64,000 nucleotides of DNA from contig JANOZM010000007.1 in NCBI GenBank assembly GCA_031429355.1, positions 186,001 to 250,000 on the forward strand. The letters are read 5' to 3'. Position 1 is the first letter of the stretch. Each line of letters begins with the position of its first letter. The position numbers and the translations under genes were made by a program. Origin of the DNA: JANOZM01 sp031429355. Lineage in GTDB: Bacteria > Pseudomonadota > Gammaproteobacteria > Burkholderiales > Burkholderiaceae_E. The notes beneath the pieces were generated by a model that worked only from the letters and a program-made list of their open reading frames with translations, made no database searches and was not told the origin of the DNA. Positions 41,556 to 50,684 of this stretch are shown here, piece by piece.

Positions 41556-43166
41556 TTAGTCAATATTTACTAACCAGCTACGCATGTAGTTATCTGCCTG
41601 ATGAACCAAACGCACGTTACCGCGTGTAGCCCAAGGAATCACTTGGCGATGAAGTGGAATATGACGAATTTCGGCGTTATGCAACATGATGGCTTCGCGT
41701 AGTAAACCACGACGCTTTGTGGCATCGCCTTCAACTGCAGCCGCATCAATAATTGCATCTAACTTAGGATCGCTGTAACGACCGTAGTTGTACGCGCCTT
41801 TTTTGGTTTTCTCGTCAGGCGAGTGATAAATTGGATCCAATGTTGTTTGCGGATCGATCACGGCACCACCCCAACCTAGCATGTAAAAGCTAGTGTCGCC
41901 TTTTTCTAGACGTGGGAAATAAGTAGCGCGTGGCTCGGTTACCAATTTCACTTTAATGTTCACACGCGCCAACATCGCTACAATTGCCTGACAAATTTCT
42001 TCGTCATTAATGTAACGGTTGTTTGGGCAGTTCATGCCAACACCAAAACCTTGTGGGTAGCCTGCTTCAGTTAACAATTTTCTGGAAGCTTCTGCATCAA
42101 AAGGTAGACGCTTATCTGCATCTGGAGCTGATTCGCAACCGCCGGGTGATGTGGTTAAGCAGCCCGTTGGGAAAGCTTGGCCACGCATTAGCGAACGCTT
42201 GATGGTCTCAATATCAATCGCTTGATAAAACGCTTGGCGAACACGCTTGTCTTTAAACGGATTTTTGCCTTTTACATCCGAATACAACAACTCATCGCGG
42301 TTTTGATCCATCCCTAAAAACACCACGCGGTTTTCCATGCCGTTCCAAACTTTAACGCTAGCGGTAGTGCCTAAGCGTTGTACGTCTTGCGGAGCCGGGT
42401 CATGCAACACGTCGATTTCGCCCGACAATAAAGCAGCAGTACGCGTTGCGTCTTGCTTGATGGGAGTTAAGATAACTTCAGATACGTTACTCTTAATGTT
42501 GGCGGCATTCCAATAATTGGGGTTGCGTACCATCACAGTTTTAACATCGGGCTCACGGGTTTTTAGCATGAAAATGCCGGTACCGTTAGCGTTACGTGCC
42601 GCAAATGTTTCTTCTTTGTTTTTAAAGTCTAAGGGCTTTTCGACCTTGTTCTTTACCGCCCAAGCCTTGTTCATAATGAAAATAGTTTCAATATGCTCAA
42701 GGAAAATTGGGTTTACTTTTTCGAGTTTAAATTCAACTGTGAAGTCGTCAATTTTGGTGGCTTTACCGACCGCCCGAGCGTACTGCGCAATTTGCGAAGT
42801 AGGCATTGCCGCGCGCTCGATTGAGAACACAACGTCATCGGCTGTAAATGCGGCGCCGTCATGAAACTTTACGCCTTTGCGTAAAAAGAAACGCCAAGTT
42901 ATGGCGTCGACTTGCTGATAGCGCTCGGCCAAGCCCTGCGTAACAATCGCTAGCTTTTCGTCACGACTAACCAAACGCTCGTACATGTGTTGGTTAACGT
43001 TATTGGTAACGCCTTCATTTTGCGAATAGGGGTCCATGGTCTGTGCATCACCTTGGTTTGCCCAACGCAGCGGCTTGGCGTTAACCGCACCCGCAGCAAC
43101 TGTGGCTGCAATTGCAGCTACTAAAATAGCGGCTGAAAAATTTTTACGTCCATGCGAATTTCGCAT
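41556..43166 (-). CDS. ABC transporter peptide-binding protein (SBP_bac_5)
   Basis: This 536-aa periplasmic dipeptide/oligopeptide-binding lipid-free receptor starts at the ATG at 43166, six bases after GGAGG. The signal peptide (1-33, ending AGAVNA) is followed by LRWANQGDAQTMDPYSQNEG and the family block VKFHDGAAFTADDVVFSIER. No permease or ATPase genes are adjacent, so it must share them with another locus. Ligand unknown. It has one cysteine cluster (TGCLTTSPGGCES) that may form a disulfide. Confidence 0.9.
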   Translation of the reverse strand: MRNSHGRKNFSAAILVAAIAATVAAGAVNAKPLRWANQGDAQTMDPYSQNEGVTNNVNQHMYERLVSRDEKLAIVTQGLAERYQQVDAITWRFFLRKGVKFHDGAAFTADDVVFSIERAAMPTSQIAQYARAVGKATKIDDFTVEFKLEKVNPIFLEHIETIFIMNKAWAVKNKVEKPLDFKNKEETFAARNANGTGIFMLKTREPDVKTVMVRNPNYWNAANIKSNVSEVILTPIKQDATRTAALLSGEIDVLHDPAPQDVQRLGTTASVKVWNGMENRVVFLGMDQNRDELLYSDVKGKNPFKDKRVRQAFYQAIDIETIKRSLMRGQAFPTGCLTTSPGGCESAPDADKRLPFDAEASRKLLTEAGYPQGFGVGMNCPNNRYINDEEICQAIVAMLARVNIKVKLVTEPRATYFPRLEKGDTSFYMLGWGGAVIDPQTTLDPIYHSPDEKTKKGAYNYGRYSDPKLDAIIDAAAVEGDATKRRGLLREAIMLHNAEIRHIPLHRQVIPWATRGNVRLVHQADNYMRSWLVNID

Positions 43167-43258
43167 ACAGTCCTCCCGAAAAAATGACTTAGCCCAAAAG
43201 ATTACCTGAAATTTCAAGGTTTTTCAGGCTGGGGCCTATTTTTATCGGGAAAGACCAG

Positions 43259-43996
43259 TTACTTAGGGGTCGGCAGCTGAAATTTGACGACTTGCTTACC
43301 AGTTAACTTGTAGCCCGCGGTCCCCCAAGGACTTTCGGTACGCTCAATACTTAGGGTGCCCGAAACTGTTACTGCATCCATTGTTACGCCCCCTTTAAAA
43401 GGTTTATCGGGGATAACATGCAGCACCATATTTGACGGCGGCGGCGGCGTATGAATGCAAGCACCAAAATAAGGTACTAGCAAAAAGTCGTGCACTTCGT
43501 CTTTTACTTTAGTAAGCGGAATAATAAAGCCGCTAATTCGTACTGATTGTCCAGCTAATTCGGGAACTACAGGGGCTTGGTTACGTGACTCGGTTAGTTT
43601 GGTTAAAGCCTCCATTGCTTTAGGGTCAGAGTCTTTTAAAGTCGCAAAATTTAAATCCCGAATCGCAGCAAAAGGATCCCAATCTTTAGGCGAAAGCTCC
43701 TCCCACTTTATTTCACGCGGAGTACTACTTGCTGCGCCTAGTTTAGCTGCGCTGGGTTTTGCTGGATCTGATTTTGCTAAATCTGATTTTGCTGGATCCG
43801 ATTTTGCTGAATCTGATTTTGTGGCGTTTGATTTTGTAGCGTCGGATTTTGCTGCGCCGGCCTTTGGCAAGTTAGCGGCTGGCTTATCTAAGCGATCGCC
43901 GACTTTATACTCTTGCGCATAGCTAAAGCCGACATGGTGCGACTGAGTTATCAAAAGTGCAGCACCTAAAACGCCAATCGTTAAAAATTTACTCAT
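43259..43996 (-). CDS. DUF3299 exported protein with pentapeptide repeats
   Basis: This 245-aa secreted protein starts at the ATG at 43996, after AAGGA. Following the signal peptide is a low-complexity segment (about 48-88) of repeated five-residue units: AKSDA, TKSNA, TKSDS, AKSDP, AKSDL, AKSDP. The C-terminal DUF3299 domain has VRISGFIIPLTKVKDEVHDF then LLVPYFGACIHTPPPPSNM, with a conserved Cys-x-His that could hold metal. It closes the DUF2796/ABC operon and probably acts with it in metal handling. Confidence 0.82.
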   Translation of the reverse strand: MSKFLTIGVLGAALLITQSHHVGFSYAQEYKVGDRLDKPAANLPKAGAAKSDATKSNATKSDSAKSDPAKSDLAKSDPAKPSAAKLGAASSTPREIKWEELSPKDWDPFAAIRDLNFATLKDSDPKAMEALTKLTESRNQAPVVPELAGQSVRISGFIIPLTKVKDEVHDFLLVPYFGACIHTPPPPSNMVLHVIPDKPFKGGVTMDAVTVSGTLSIERTESPWGTAGYKLTGKQVVKFQLPTPK

Positions 43997-44026
43997 AATT
44001 CCTTCATGCAAAATTTGTTTGGTCGT

Positions 44027-45316
44027 TTAAGTGTTTTGAACCAATAGCCCGTCGCTAAGGGACTGTCGATAGGCTTGAATCGCCGGAATCAAACTAGTTA
44101 CCAAACCAGCGCCAATCAAAACAGCCAACCATTGCCATTCTGTTGCACTTGGTATTGTTAACAGGCCCTGCCCTGACATTGCTCCCAAACCAAAACCAAA
44201 CTGGGATACAAGCCAAGGCGAAACAACCAAACCAATTAACGCCAAGGCAATCAAACCAATTAGGCAACCCACCAAAGTTACCAGAAAACCTTCGAACAAT
44301 AACAACCATAAAATATGCATCGGTGTAGCACCGACGGCACGCAACACAGCTAACTCGCGACGCCGTTGCGCCAAACTGGTGAGCATTACAGCCATTAAGC
44401 CAAACAACGACACTAGGCCAACCAAGGCCGCCATGGCAAACATCGCATTCTCGGCAACACCAACCATTTGCCAAAGTTGATCCAGCGCTACACCGGGCAA
44501 TACGGCCATTAACGGTTCGTCTTTAATTGACCCAATATAACGCTGAGCCTCAAACACTGCAGTTTTGCTTTTTAAGCCAACATACAAAGCAGTGATTGAT
44601 TTTGGCGTGAGGTCAAACTTGCTAACAAACTGCGCAGGGATGGCCGCGCTAGCACCCGGAATGCCACTTTCCCACCCTAAATGAATTGCCGAAATTGCTC
44701 GCAACGAAATATGCACAGTACGATCAACTGGTGTTCCGGTTTTAAAAAGTACGCCAACAACTTTAAACGGCTTGTCGGAATGGGTTTGCCCGAGGGTTTC
44801 ACCGCTGCCATGCGATAGGGAAATGCTGTCACCTAATTTTAGCGCCTGATGTTGCGCTACATCGGAACCCAAAACAACATCGAACAATTCTGTAAACCAT
44901 ACCCCTGTTTGTACTTTTAATGCCTGCCGGTTGCCGTATTGATAGTGCTTTAAATAATTATCGTCGGTACCAACAACAGCAAAGCCACGGTAAGAGTCTC
45001 CTAACGAAATGGGAATTGTCCACGCAACAGCGGGGTGTTGACTAAGTGTTTGAGCAACAGGCCATCCCAAGTTGGCCGTTGCATCGCCAAGGCGAAATAC
45101 GCTATACAAAACCAACTGCGTCGCACTAGAACGAGGGCCCACAATAAGGTCGGTACCTGAGACTGCTTGCGAAAAATTTTCACGTGCGTTGTTGCGTAAG
45201 CGTTCAATACCCAAGACACTAATTGTCGTTAGAGCAATGGCAAGTACTAACCAAACTAAGGTCGAACGACGCGCCCAAGCGCTTTTGCACGCAAGCCTAA
45301 ACAATGAATTACTCAT
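44027..45316 (-). CDS. FtsX-like ABC transporter permease
   Basis: This is a 429-aa MacB/FtsX-type permease. It has one N-terminal span (about 18-38), a large periplasmic MacB_PCD-like domain (about 40-280) and three C-terminal spans (about 290-425) containing RRRELAVLRAVGATPMHI. It starts 4 bp inside the ATPase gene, so the two are translationally coupled. Such pairs move lipoproteins or transmit force rather than import small solutes. The neighbours suggest a zinc-linked task. Confidence 0.88.
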   Translation of the reverse strand: MSNSLFRLACKSAWARRSTLVWLVLAIALTTISVLGIERLRNNARENFSQAVSGTDLIVGPRSSATQLVLYSVFRLGDATANLGWPVAQTLSQHPAVAWTIPISLGDSYRGFAVVGTDDNYLKHYQYGNRQALKVQTGVWFTELFDVVLGSDVAQHQALKLGDSISLSHGSGETLGQTHSDKPFKVVGVLFKTGTPVDRTVHISLRAISAIHLGWESGIPGASAAIPAQFVSKFDLTPKSITALYVGLKSKTAVFEAQRYIGSIKDEPLMAVLPGVALDQLWQMVGVAENAMFAMAALVGLVSLFGLMAVMLTSLAQRRRELAVLRAVGATPMHILWLLLFEGFLVTLVGCLIGLIALALIGLVVSPWLVSQFGFGLGAMSGQGLLTIPSATEWQWLAVLIGAGLVTSLIPAIQAYRQSLSDGLLVQNT

Positions 45317-46014
45317 GCTGAACTATGCACCGAAAGAGCTTGGATTTTATTTAGCGCTGATAACTGCACCGACCGCGAAAAATGCATGGCTAAACGCTCA
45401 TCATGACTCACAAAAACAATGGCCGTATTTTGTTTGCGGGCCAGTGCCATTAATTGCTCTATGAATTGCATTTGGTTCGCATGGTCTAACGCCGAAGTCG
45501 GCTCGTCTGCCAAGATTAGCTCGGGCTTACCAATCATGGCACGCACCGCAGCCACCCTTTGTTGCTGCCCTACTGACAACAGCCGCGCTGGCTTAGTGTG
45601 TAAATCGGCGTGAACTCCAAGACTGACTAGCAACGACCGCGCCGCTTCCTTTGAATTTACTGTTGAAGAAAGTGATTTTTTTTCGCGTAAAAACTGCAGT
45701 GGCAAACATACATTTTCAATTGCGTTTAAATAAGGAATTAAATTAAATTGCTGAAAAATCAAGCCAATATGGGTCGCCCGAAACTGGTCACGCTGTGGGC
45801 CGCTAAGTAGGCGCCATTCTTGACCTAAAATTTTAACCGAGCCCCGATAGTTGGACTGCACTCCAGCAAGCAGCGATAACAAGGTACTTTTACCGGCACC
45901 GCTTGCCCCTTGCAAAAATACATGCTCGCCCGCTTTAACTGACCAGTGTTCTATCGATAAAGTTGGCTGGGAATCTTTAGGCCAGCTAAATTCCAATTGA
46001 TTTAGTTCAATCAT
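45313..46014 (-). CDS. ABC transporter ATP-binding protein
   Basis: This is a 233-aa LolD/MacB-class ATPase. Walker A is QGASGAGKST and the Q loop is in GLIFQQFNLIPYL. The signature motif reads LSVGQQQRV (Val for the usual Gly). Walker B is LILADEPTSALD and the switch His is in VFVSHDERLA. It overlaps the permease gene by 4 bp and lies 49 bp after the DUF2796 gene. Confidence 0.92.
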   Translation of the reverse strand: MIELNQLEFSWPKDSQPTLSIEHWSVKAGEHVFLQGASGAGKSTLLSLLAGVQSNYRGSVKILGQEWRLLSGPQRDQFRATHIGLIFQQFNLIPYLNAIENVCLPLQFLREKKSLSSTVNSKEAARSLLVSLGVHADLHTKPARLLSVGQQQRVAAVRAMIGKPELILADEPTSALDHANQMQFIEQLMALARKQNTAIVFVSHDERLAMHFSRSVQLSALNKIQALSVHSSA

Positions 46015-46063
46015 ATTTACTTCAGTTTATTTGCTTGATCAAATTGGCTCAGGCTTTTGCGAT

Positions 46064-46603
46064 TCAATACTTCACCGTTCGCGCGGAAGACGTCAGTCGA
46101 ACTGATTTTTGCTTCTTAGCGCCGACAAACTGCACCTGAATCACTTTGATTGACTTAAAAGCATCAAACACATTAACCACAACCGAACTCAGTTTAGTAG
46201 GGTTTGCGCAATCGAGGTTATAGCTAACTTCTACGTCGGAATGATCAGAAGCCTTTGCTGCAACACCCGTGGAAGCAACTAAGTTAGGCGCAACCAAGCC
46301 GGTTTCTTTAAACACACAGGAAGCCTCCGCATTAATCACAAACAGTTTGTTACCTGCCTTTAGAGTTTCGAGTGCTGCTTTTGCCTTAGCTAATTCAGAC
46401 TCGCCTTTGGGGGCACGTTCGAAACCAATAATGCTGTCTTGAGGCGTTTGCAATACTAGGACCATTTTATTGTTATCGATTGCCAAGCGAATTTCGGCCT
46501 TACCGTGTTCGTGCGCAGAATGGGCGTAAAGCGTTGCGACCGGAGCCGCCAGTCCTAACGCACACAATCCAATTAAAAAAGCTCGAAAAAAACTACTCGA
46601 CAT
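46064..46603 (-). CDS. DUF2796 (ZrgA-like) periplasmic protein
   Basis: This 179-aa exported protein has a signal peptide (1-27, ending TLYA) followed at once by HSAHEHGKAE, the His-rich motif of the DUF2796/ZrgA family. Two cysteines (SCVF, LDCAN) may form a disulfide. In Vibrio, ZrgA belongs to a zinc-regulated operon with ABC genes. The same combination follows here. I looked for a Zur-like dyad upstream and saw none clear enough to report. Confidence 0.85.
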   Translation of the reverse strand: MSSSFFRAFLIGLCALGLAAPVATLYAHSAHEHGKAEIRLAIDNNKMVLVLQTPQDSIIGFERAPKGESELAKAKAALETLKAGNKLFVINAEASCVFKETGLVAPNLVASTGVAAKASDHSDVEVSYNLDCANPTKLSSVVVNVFDAFKSIKVIQVQFVGAKKQKSVRLTSSARTVKY

Positions 46604-46818
46604 AACAGTACCCTTTGGTCAGAACAATGGTTAAAAAGCTACACAAGAAAAAGTAAGTCTTTGAAGGACCCTAATCTTTACCGGAATTATCCCCTATGAC
46701 CGGAACAACCGTGCAAAACACATAAAAATACCTAAACCCAGCAAGCCTTTCGTGCTGGCTGGACAATTTCGCTTTGAACGAATACGATGCGAATTCCAAC
46801 TTTATGGGGAGTGCACAA

Positions 46819-47133
46819 ATGGCAACTGATTACAAAGCAGACGTCGCAAAATACACCGCAAACGTAAATGAAGCGGCAATTGCAACAATCGTGAAGTACT
46901 GTGGAATTGCATTGCGCAACAAAGATTCATCCTTAGTTTCTTCAACTGACCCGGCTGAGCTCGAACGTGTACGCGTTGGTTTCGCCACTAAAAAGTTGGC
47001 TTTAACCGACGCACAATGGGCATCAGGCAGCAAAACCGTCATCGAAAAGATGAAGGCCGACAAAACTAAAGAGCGCGTGACCTTTTATTACTTGTTGGCT
47101 GAAGCTACAGGTACAATGGGCAAGTTGGCGTAA
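46819..47133 (+). CDS. DUF2853 family protein
   Basis: This 104-aa soluble protein begins MATDYKADVAKYTANVNEAA and continues IVKYCGIALRNKDSSLVSST. It ends with the helical KTVIEKMKADKTKERVTFYY block, the DUF2853 pattern. GGGGAG lies upstream of the ATG at 46819; an ATG 15 codons earlier would give a longer, non-conserved leader. The function of the family is not established. It lies just upstream of ssrA on the same strand. Confidence 0.85.
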   Translation: MATDYKADVAKYTANVNEAAIATIVKYCGIALRNKDSSLVSSTDPAELERVRVGFATKKLALTDAQWASGSKTVIEKMKADKTKERVTFYYLLAEATGTMGKLA

Positions 47134-47175
47134 GTCGTTGTATTCGATTTAAGTTGATGTAGTGCTGTAAACACA

Positions 47176-47546
47176 GGGGCCGACTTGGTTTCGACGTGGG
47201 TTGCAAAGCATAGTAGGGCATACCGAGGGTTCTAACTTCCTCGTAAATCCGTTAGAAAATTTTAAACGCTAACGATACAACGTTCGCTCAAGCAGCTTAA
47301 TCGCTGACTTGCGTCACAGCAGCTTGCCGGTGGGCTGCGTTGGGGTAAAAGCCAACAGTGACGTCATTCACACTGGATCGAGGCTCGTTGGGTTGCTTAA
47401 CGAGACTTTAAATCCAAGGCAACTGGTTTTGCTGTCAGCCTGTGCATGGGCGGACGCACGACAAGACTCAAGTTCATTGCACTAAGTATGTAGATCTCTA
47501 TGTGGAGGATTTGCGGACGGGGGTTCAATTCCCCCCGGCTCCACCA
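47176..47546 (+). ncRNA. ssrA: tmRNA (transfer-messenger RNA)
   Basis: The 5' end GGGGCCGACTTGGTTTCGAC pairs with the 3' end CGGCTCCACCA to make the acceptor stem. The T arm is GGGGGTTCAATTCCCCCC (47519-47536) and CCA is encoded. The tag frame starts at GCT (47268) and reads ANDTTFAQAA, then TAA at 47298-47300. tmRNA rescues stalled ribosomes with SmpB and marks proteins for degradation. The 371-nt length is normal, and it is one-piece. Its 3' end is partly duplicated downstream. Confidence 0.97.
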
Positions 47547-47555
47547 AAAGTAAAC

Positions 47556-47576
47556 AGGCCCCTTGCGGGCCTTTTT
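47556..47576 (+). terminator. Terminator after ssrA
   Basis: AGGCCC and GGGCCT pair around CTTGC and are followed by five T, then GCTTTTT. It begins 10 bp after the tmRNA CCA end. Confidence 0.85.
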
Positions 47577-47592
47577 GCTTTTTGGGGGAGTT

Positions 47593-47610
47593 GGGGGGAA
47601 TTGAACCCCC
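47593..47610 (-). repeat. Inverted copy of the tmRNA T arm
   Basis: GGGGGGAATTGAACCCCC is the exact reverse complement of the tmRNA T arm at 47519-47536. Read on the minus strand it continues into AACTCCCCCA, which imitates a tRNA-like 3' end. No complete tRNA can be folded around it. Confidence 0.7.
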
Positions 47611-47694
47611 GGGACGGGCGGGTGAGCGGGGAATTCGAGCCGCATGCGGCGAGCCCACGAACGGCTTTGCGCGTATTAGCGCAAAGACTGGGAA

Positions 47695-47751
47695 ATTCCC
47701 CCCGGCTCCACCAAAAAGTAAAATGGCCCCTTGTGGGCCTTTTTGCTTTTT
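47695..47751 (+). repeat. Duplicate of the ssrA 3' end and terminator
   Basis: ATTCCCCCCGGCTCCACCA, followed by a GGCCC/GGGCC hairpin and T-rich tail, repeats 47528-47581 with a few changes. Duplicated 3' ends of ssrA are the scar left by site-specific integration of islands or phages, since the target end is rebuilt. The second hairpin (47725-47744) probably also ends the regulator gene arriving from the other side. Only about 110 bp remain between the copies. Confidence 0.8.
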
Positions 47752-50449
47752 ACGTTTTTATACCAGTGTTTGCCCCAAGGCTAATAGCATGGGAACGATT
47801 ACGCGCTTTTAATTTGCTGACAATTTGCTCCACATGATGTTCGACGGTTCTAGCAGAACGAAACAAAGTTTTAGCAATCTCTTGATTGGATTGGCCTTGC
47901 AGCATTAAATCCAGTACCGCCTGCTCTTTGGCGGTCAGCCCAAATGCATTTTCTTGGCTAACTTTGTAGGGCCCTCGGCGAACCCCTTTTAGTCCTAGCT
48001 GATTGGCTCGCTGCCTCACCCATTCAGTTGCAAGCTTCGCCCCAAGTGTTGTGAAAATTTCTATGGCTTGATTCATTTCCTTTAAACCACCATGCGCCAA
48101 AGCAAGCCCTTGTCGGTAAGGCGCACCAAGTTGCGCCCATGCCTGACCCGCTTCTGCATAGTGCGCAGCGGAACTTGCACCAATTTCCAGCTGAAACACG
48201 GCTGCTTGATTTTCGTTGGGTAAACAATCGTTGCCGCAACGGTTTATCCACAAATCAATTTCGCCGCGTTGATAAATATTACTTCCTTGTGCAAACCAAG
48301 CCTGAGCAACTTCTAAGTGCTTTAGTGCCGATGGTAAATCACCCTTAAGCCAAGCAGCCTCACACAAGGCACATTGCAAAGTAACGGTCCGTTGCGGCTC
48401 GCCTAAAGGCTCCGCAATTGCCCAAGCTTGCTTTAGCAAAGTATGGCCATCGGCCTGCCCTTGGCGCGTTCGAACCATACCCAAAACTGTTAAGGCAGGC
48501 AGGCGCATGAGAGCCGTTAAATTGCTTCGTTCTAGAACCGATTGAGCGATCGATTCAGCTTCCGCGAATCGCCCTTGCTCGCAACGCAAAAACGCCAACC
48601 ATCCCACTAAATAATGCGTCCAAGAGTCAAGATCATGGTCGTTATCAAAACGAATGCCGTCTTGCAAAAACACTTCGGCTTCTGCGAAATGATAGTACGT
48701 GACCATGTACTCACTCATGTTGGTATAAACGCGAGCGGCGTGCTCGTGAAAGCCATGCTCTAGCGCCAAAGCTAAGCTTGCTTCGAGCCTTTCTTTTCCT
48801 TCTGGGCGGTGGGCAAATAATTGCGCAGTGCCCACATTGTTTAGCGCGTGAATGCGCGTTTCTACATCACCGACAGTTTGCGCCAAAGCAATTGCGCGGT
48901 TGCCCCAAGCAATTGCTTCATCAGTTTGGTCGGCCAACATATACAGCTGCGATCGCACGCTATAGGCCATCGCTAATTCACGCGGCGCTCCAATACCCTC
49001 TAATACTTCGATGGCTTCTTCTGCGTAAAGTGTGGCCTTGTCAGCCTGACCTAAATACCAATAGAACCGGCTTAGCCAACGCAAATTAATCCCTACTTCG
49101 CGCGAATGGCCAAGATGGCGTCTTATTTCTAGCGCAATTTGCCTAGAGCGAATCACTTCTTCATTAATGACCTGCGCGATCCCAGCTTCATAAGACCATG
49201 ATTCATGCAATTGCGCTTTTTGTTCAAGTTCCACTAAGTCTGTGTAAGCTAAACACGATTTATAGTGATCCGCAGCTTGTTGATGGGCTCCGAGGCGTGC
49301 GGCTTGTTCGGCTGCGCGGGGCGCCCATTCCAACACTAAATCGCCAAGACCGGCATGCTTTGCGTGGTATACCTTTCTGGCTAAATGGGTGGGTTGAACT
49401 TCGCTAATAAGTTGAGCATATTTTTTGTGTAATTCGGTGCGAAACGGTAAGGGCAAAGCGGATTCTATTGCGCGTCGCGCAATCTCGTGGCGAAACTCAA
49501 CCGTGGTCGAATCGGTTCCTAAGCGCAACACACCCACTTGCAAACACTCATCAAGCAAAGGTCCAATGGGATCATCATAAAGTTTTGTTAAGAGCTCAAT
49601 CTCTACGCGATTCGGTTCTAGGCACGCTAAATTTAAAAGTTCACGTGCTGCCTCTGAAAGCCGTTGAGCACGCCCCAAAACCGCATCACGCACAGTCCGC
49701 GGTAAGGCCGAAACGCCCACATTGCTTGATCCACCTAACGTAGAAGCGGGAATCGCACGCGAAGCTATTAATTCGGTTACAAAAAACGGATTGCCAGCAG
49801 TTAATTGGTGTAACTTTGCAGAAACAAGTTCACCTCGTAAGCCAGACACTTGCACCATTGAGTGCACCGCCTCGGGGGTCAAAACAGCAAGCGGCATTCG
49901 AACCGTATCGATGCTTGGTAGATCGGCAATAACTCTACGCAAAGGATGGCTTGACGAAATTTCATCGTCACGAAAAGATAATATCCATAAGAGCGGTAAG
50001 TCAGCCATACGCCGCCCGACAAACCTGACCAAATCGCAAGTTGCGGAATCGGCCCAATGCATGTCTTCAAAGATCAACATTGTAGGTCGACGACGCTCGC
50101 GTAAAGCTTGCAAAAGTGCGCCGTAAATTTCGGATTGTTGATCGGTTATTTTCGAGTGCAATAAAGTTTGCTCGGATAGTCCCAAGTCTTTAGCAATATC
50201 GAGTAAAGGACTTAACGGCCTAGGGGTTGTAAGGTCGTCGTTGCTGCCCCAATGTACCGACCAATTTTGTGGAACTTTACTAGCAAGCGTGCGTAGTAAA
50301 GTGGTTTTCCCTATGCCCGCCTCGCCGCTTACAAACACTACAGTGCCGCGTCCAAACGTGACCCTTTGCACGCAGTCATCAAACAGAGCCAGCTCGCTCT
50401 CGCGTTCGAGCATAGCAAATGAAGAATTAAAACTAGGTAGTGCACTCAT
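47750..50449 (-). CDS. LuxR family ATP-dependent (LAL-type) transcriptional regulator
   Basis: This is an 899-aa large ATP-binding regulator. The N-terminal AAA-type domain has Walker A GEAGIGKTT at 42-50 and LIFEDMHWADSAT, the Walker B. The middle (about 350-800) is made of TPR-like helical repeats. The C-terminal LuxR helix-turn-helix reads LTAKEQAVLDLMLQGQSNQE and SARTVEHHVEQIVSKL. Such proteins sense a metabolite and switch on adjacent genes. It is divergent from the ior-sox operon with a 235-bp spacer, so that operon is its likely target. Confidence 0.88.
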   Translation of the reverse strand: MSALPSFNSSFAMLERESELALFDDCVQRVTFGRGTVVFVSGEAGIGKTTLLRTLASKVPQNWSVHWGSNDDLTTPRPLSPLLDIAKDLGLSEQTLLHSKITDQQSEIYGALLQALRERRRPTMLIFEDMHWADSATCDLVRFVGRRMADLPLLWILSFRDDEISSSHPLRRVIADLPSIDTVRMPLAVLTPEAVHSMVQVSGLRGELVSAKLHQLTAGNPFFVTELIASRAIPASTLGGSSNVGVSALPRTVRDAVLGRAQRLSEAARELLNLACLEPNRVEIELLTKLYDDPIGPLLDECLQVGVLRLGTDSTTVEFRHEIARRAIESALPLPFRTELHKKYAQLISEVQPTHLARKVYHAKHAGLGDLVLEWAPRAAEQAARLGAHQQAADHYKSCLAYTDLVELEQKAQLHESWSYEAGIAQVINEEVIRSRQIALEIRRHLGHSREVGINLRWLSRFYWYLGQADKATLYAEEAIEVLEGIGAPRELAMAYSVRSQLYMLADQTDEAIAWGNRAIALAQTVGDVETRIHALNNVGTAQLFAHRPEGKERLEASLALALEHGFHEHAARVYTNMSEYMVTYYHFAEAEVFLQDGIRFDNDHDLDSWTHYLVGWLAFLRCEQGRFAEAESIAQSVLERSNLTALMRLPALTVLGMVRTRQGQADGHTLLKQAWAIAEPLGEPQRTVTLQCALCEAAWLKGDLPSALKHLEVAQAWFAQGSNIYQRGEIDLWINRCGNDCLPNENQAAVFQLEIGASSAAHYAEAGQAWAQLGAPYRQGLALAHGGLKEMNQAIEIFTTLGAKLATEWVRQRANQLGLKGVRRGPYKVSQENAFGLTAKEQAVLDLMLQGQSNQEIAKTLFRSARTVEHHVEQIVSKLKARNRSHAISLGANTGIKT

Positions 50450-50485
50450 GTAACTGCCCTATCTAAATACTTTACTTATTGAATC

Positions 50486-50524
50486 TTGGTACCAATGGTT
50501 AGATCAATGTAGCTCAAAACCATT
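50486..50524. promoter_or_regulatory. Possible operator between regulator and ior-sox operon
   Basis: The intergenic space holds a 10-bp palindrome TTGGTACCAA (50486-50495). An overlapping inverted repeat follows: AATGGTT (50494-50500) and AACCATT (50518-50524). They could bind the LuxR-type dimer encoded beside them. No consensus supports this. Confidence 0.3.
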
Positions 50525-50684
50525 ACGTTTATACGAAAACACAATCTAAACAATAAACTGCGACTTTGATTCATCGTTAACTTTGATGACCCACACTCTG
50601 GCAAAAAATTGTATTTCGACGGCAAAAATTAAACTAATGAGAATATGATTCGAAAATTCGTTGAAATCATTACTAGGATTCTTT

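Noticed and set aside
47593..47620. A tRNA gene on the minus strand at the inverted T arm
   Set aside because: Only the T arm and a 3'-end-like sequence exist; no anticodon or D arm can be folded.
47397..47837. Open frames across ssrA and its duplicated end (GELNPR-type peptides)
   Set aside because: These are translations of tmRNA and terminator sequence, a common annotation artefact.
50610..50625. Sigma-54-like TGGCAAAAAATTGT ahead of the ior-sox operon
   Set aside because: The spacing is one base short and the -12 element has GT, not GC; the adjacent regulator is LuxR type, not sigma-54 dependent.
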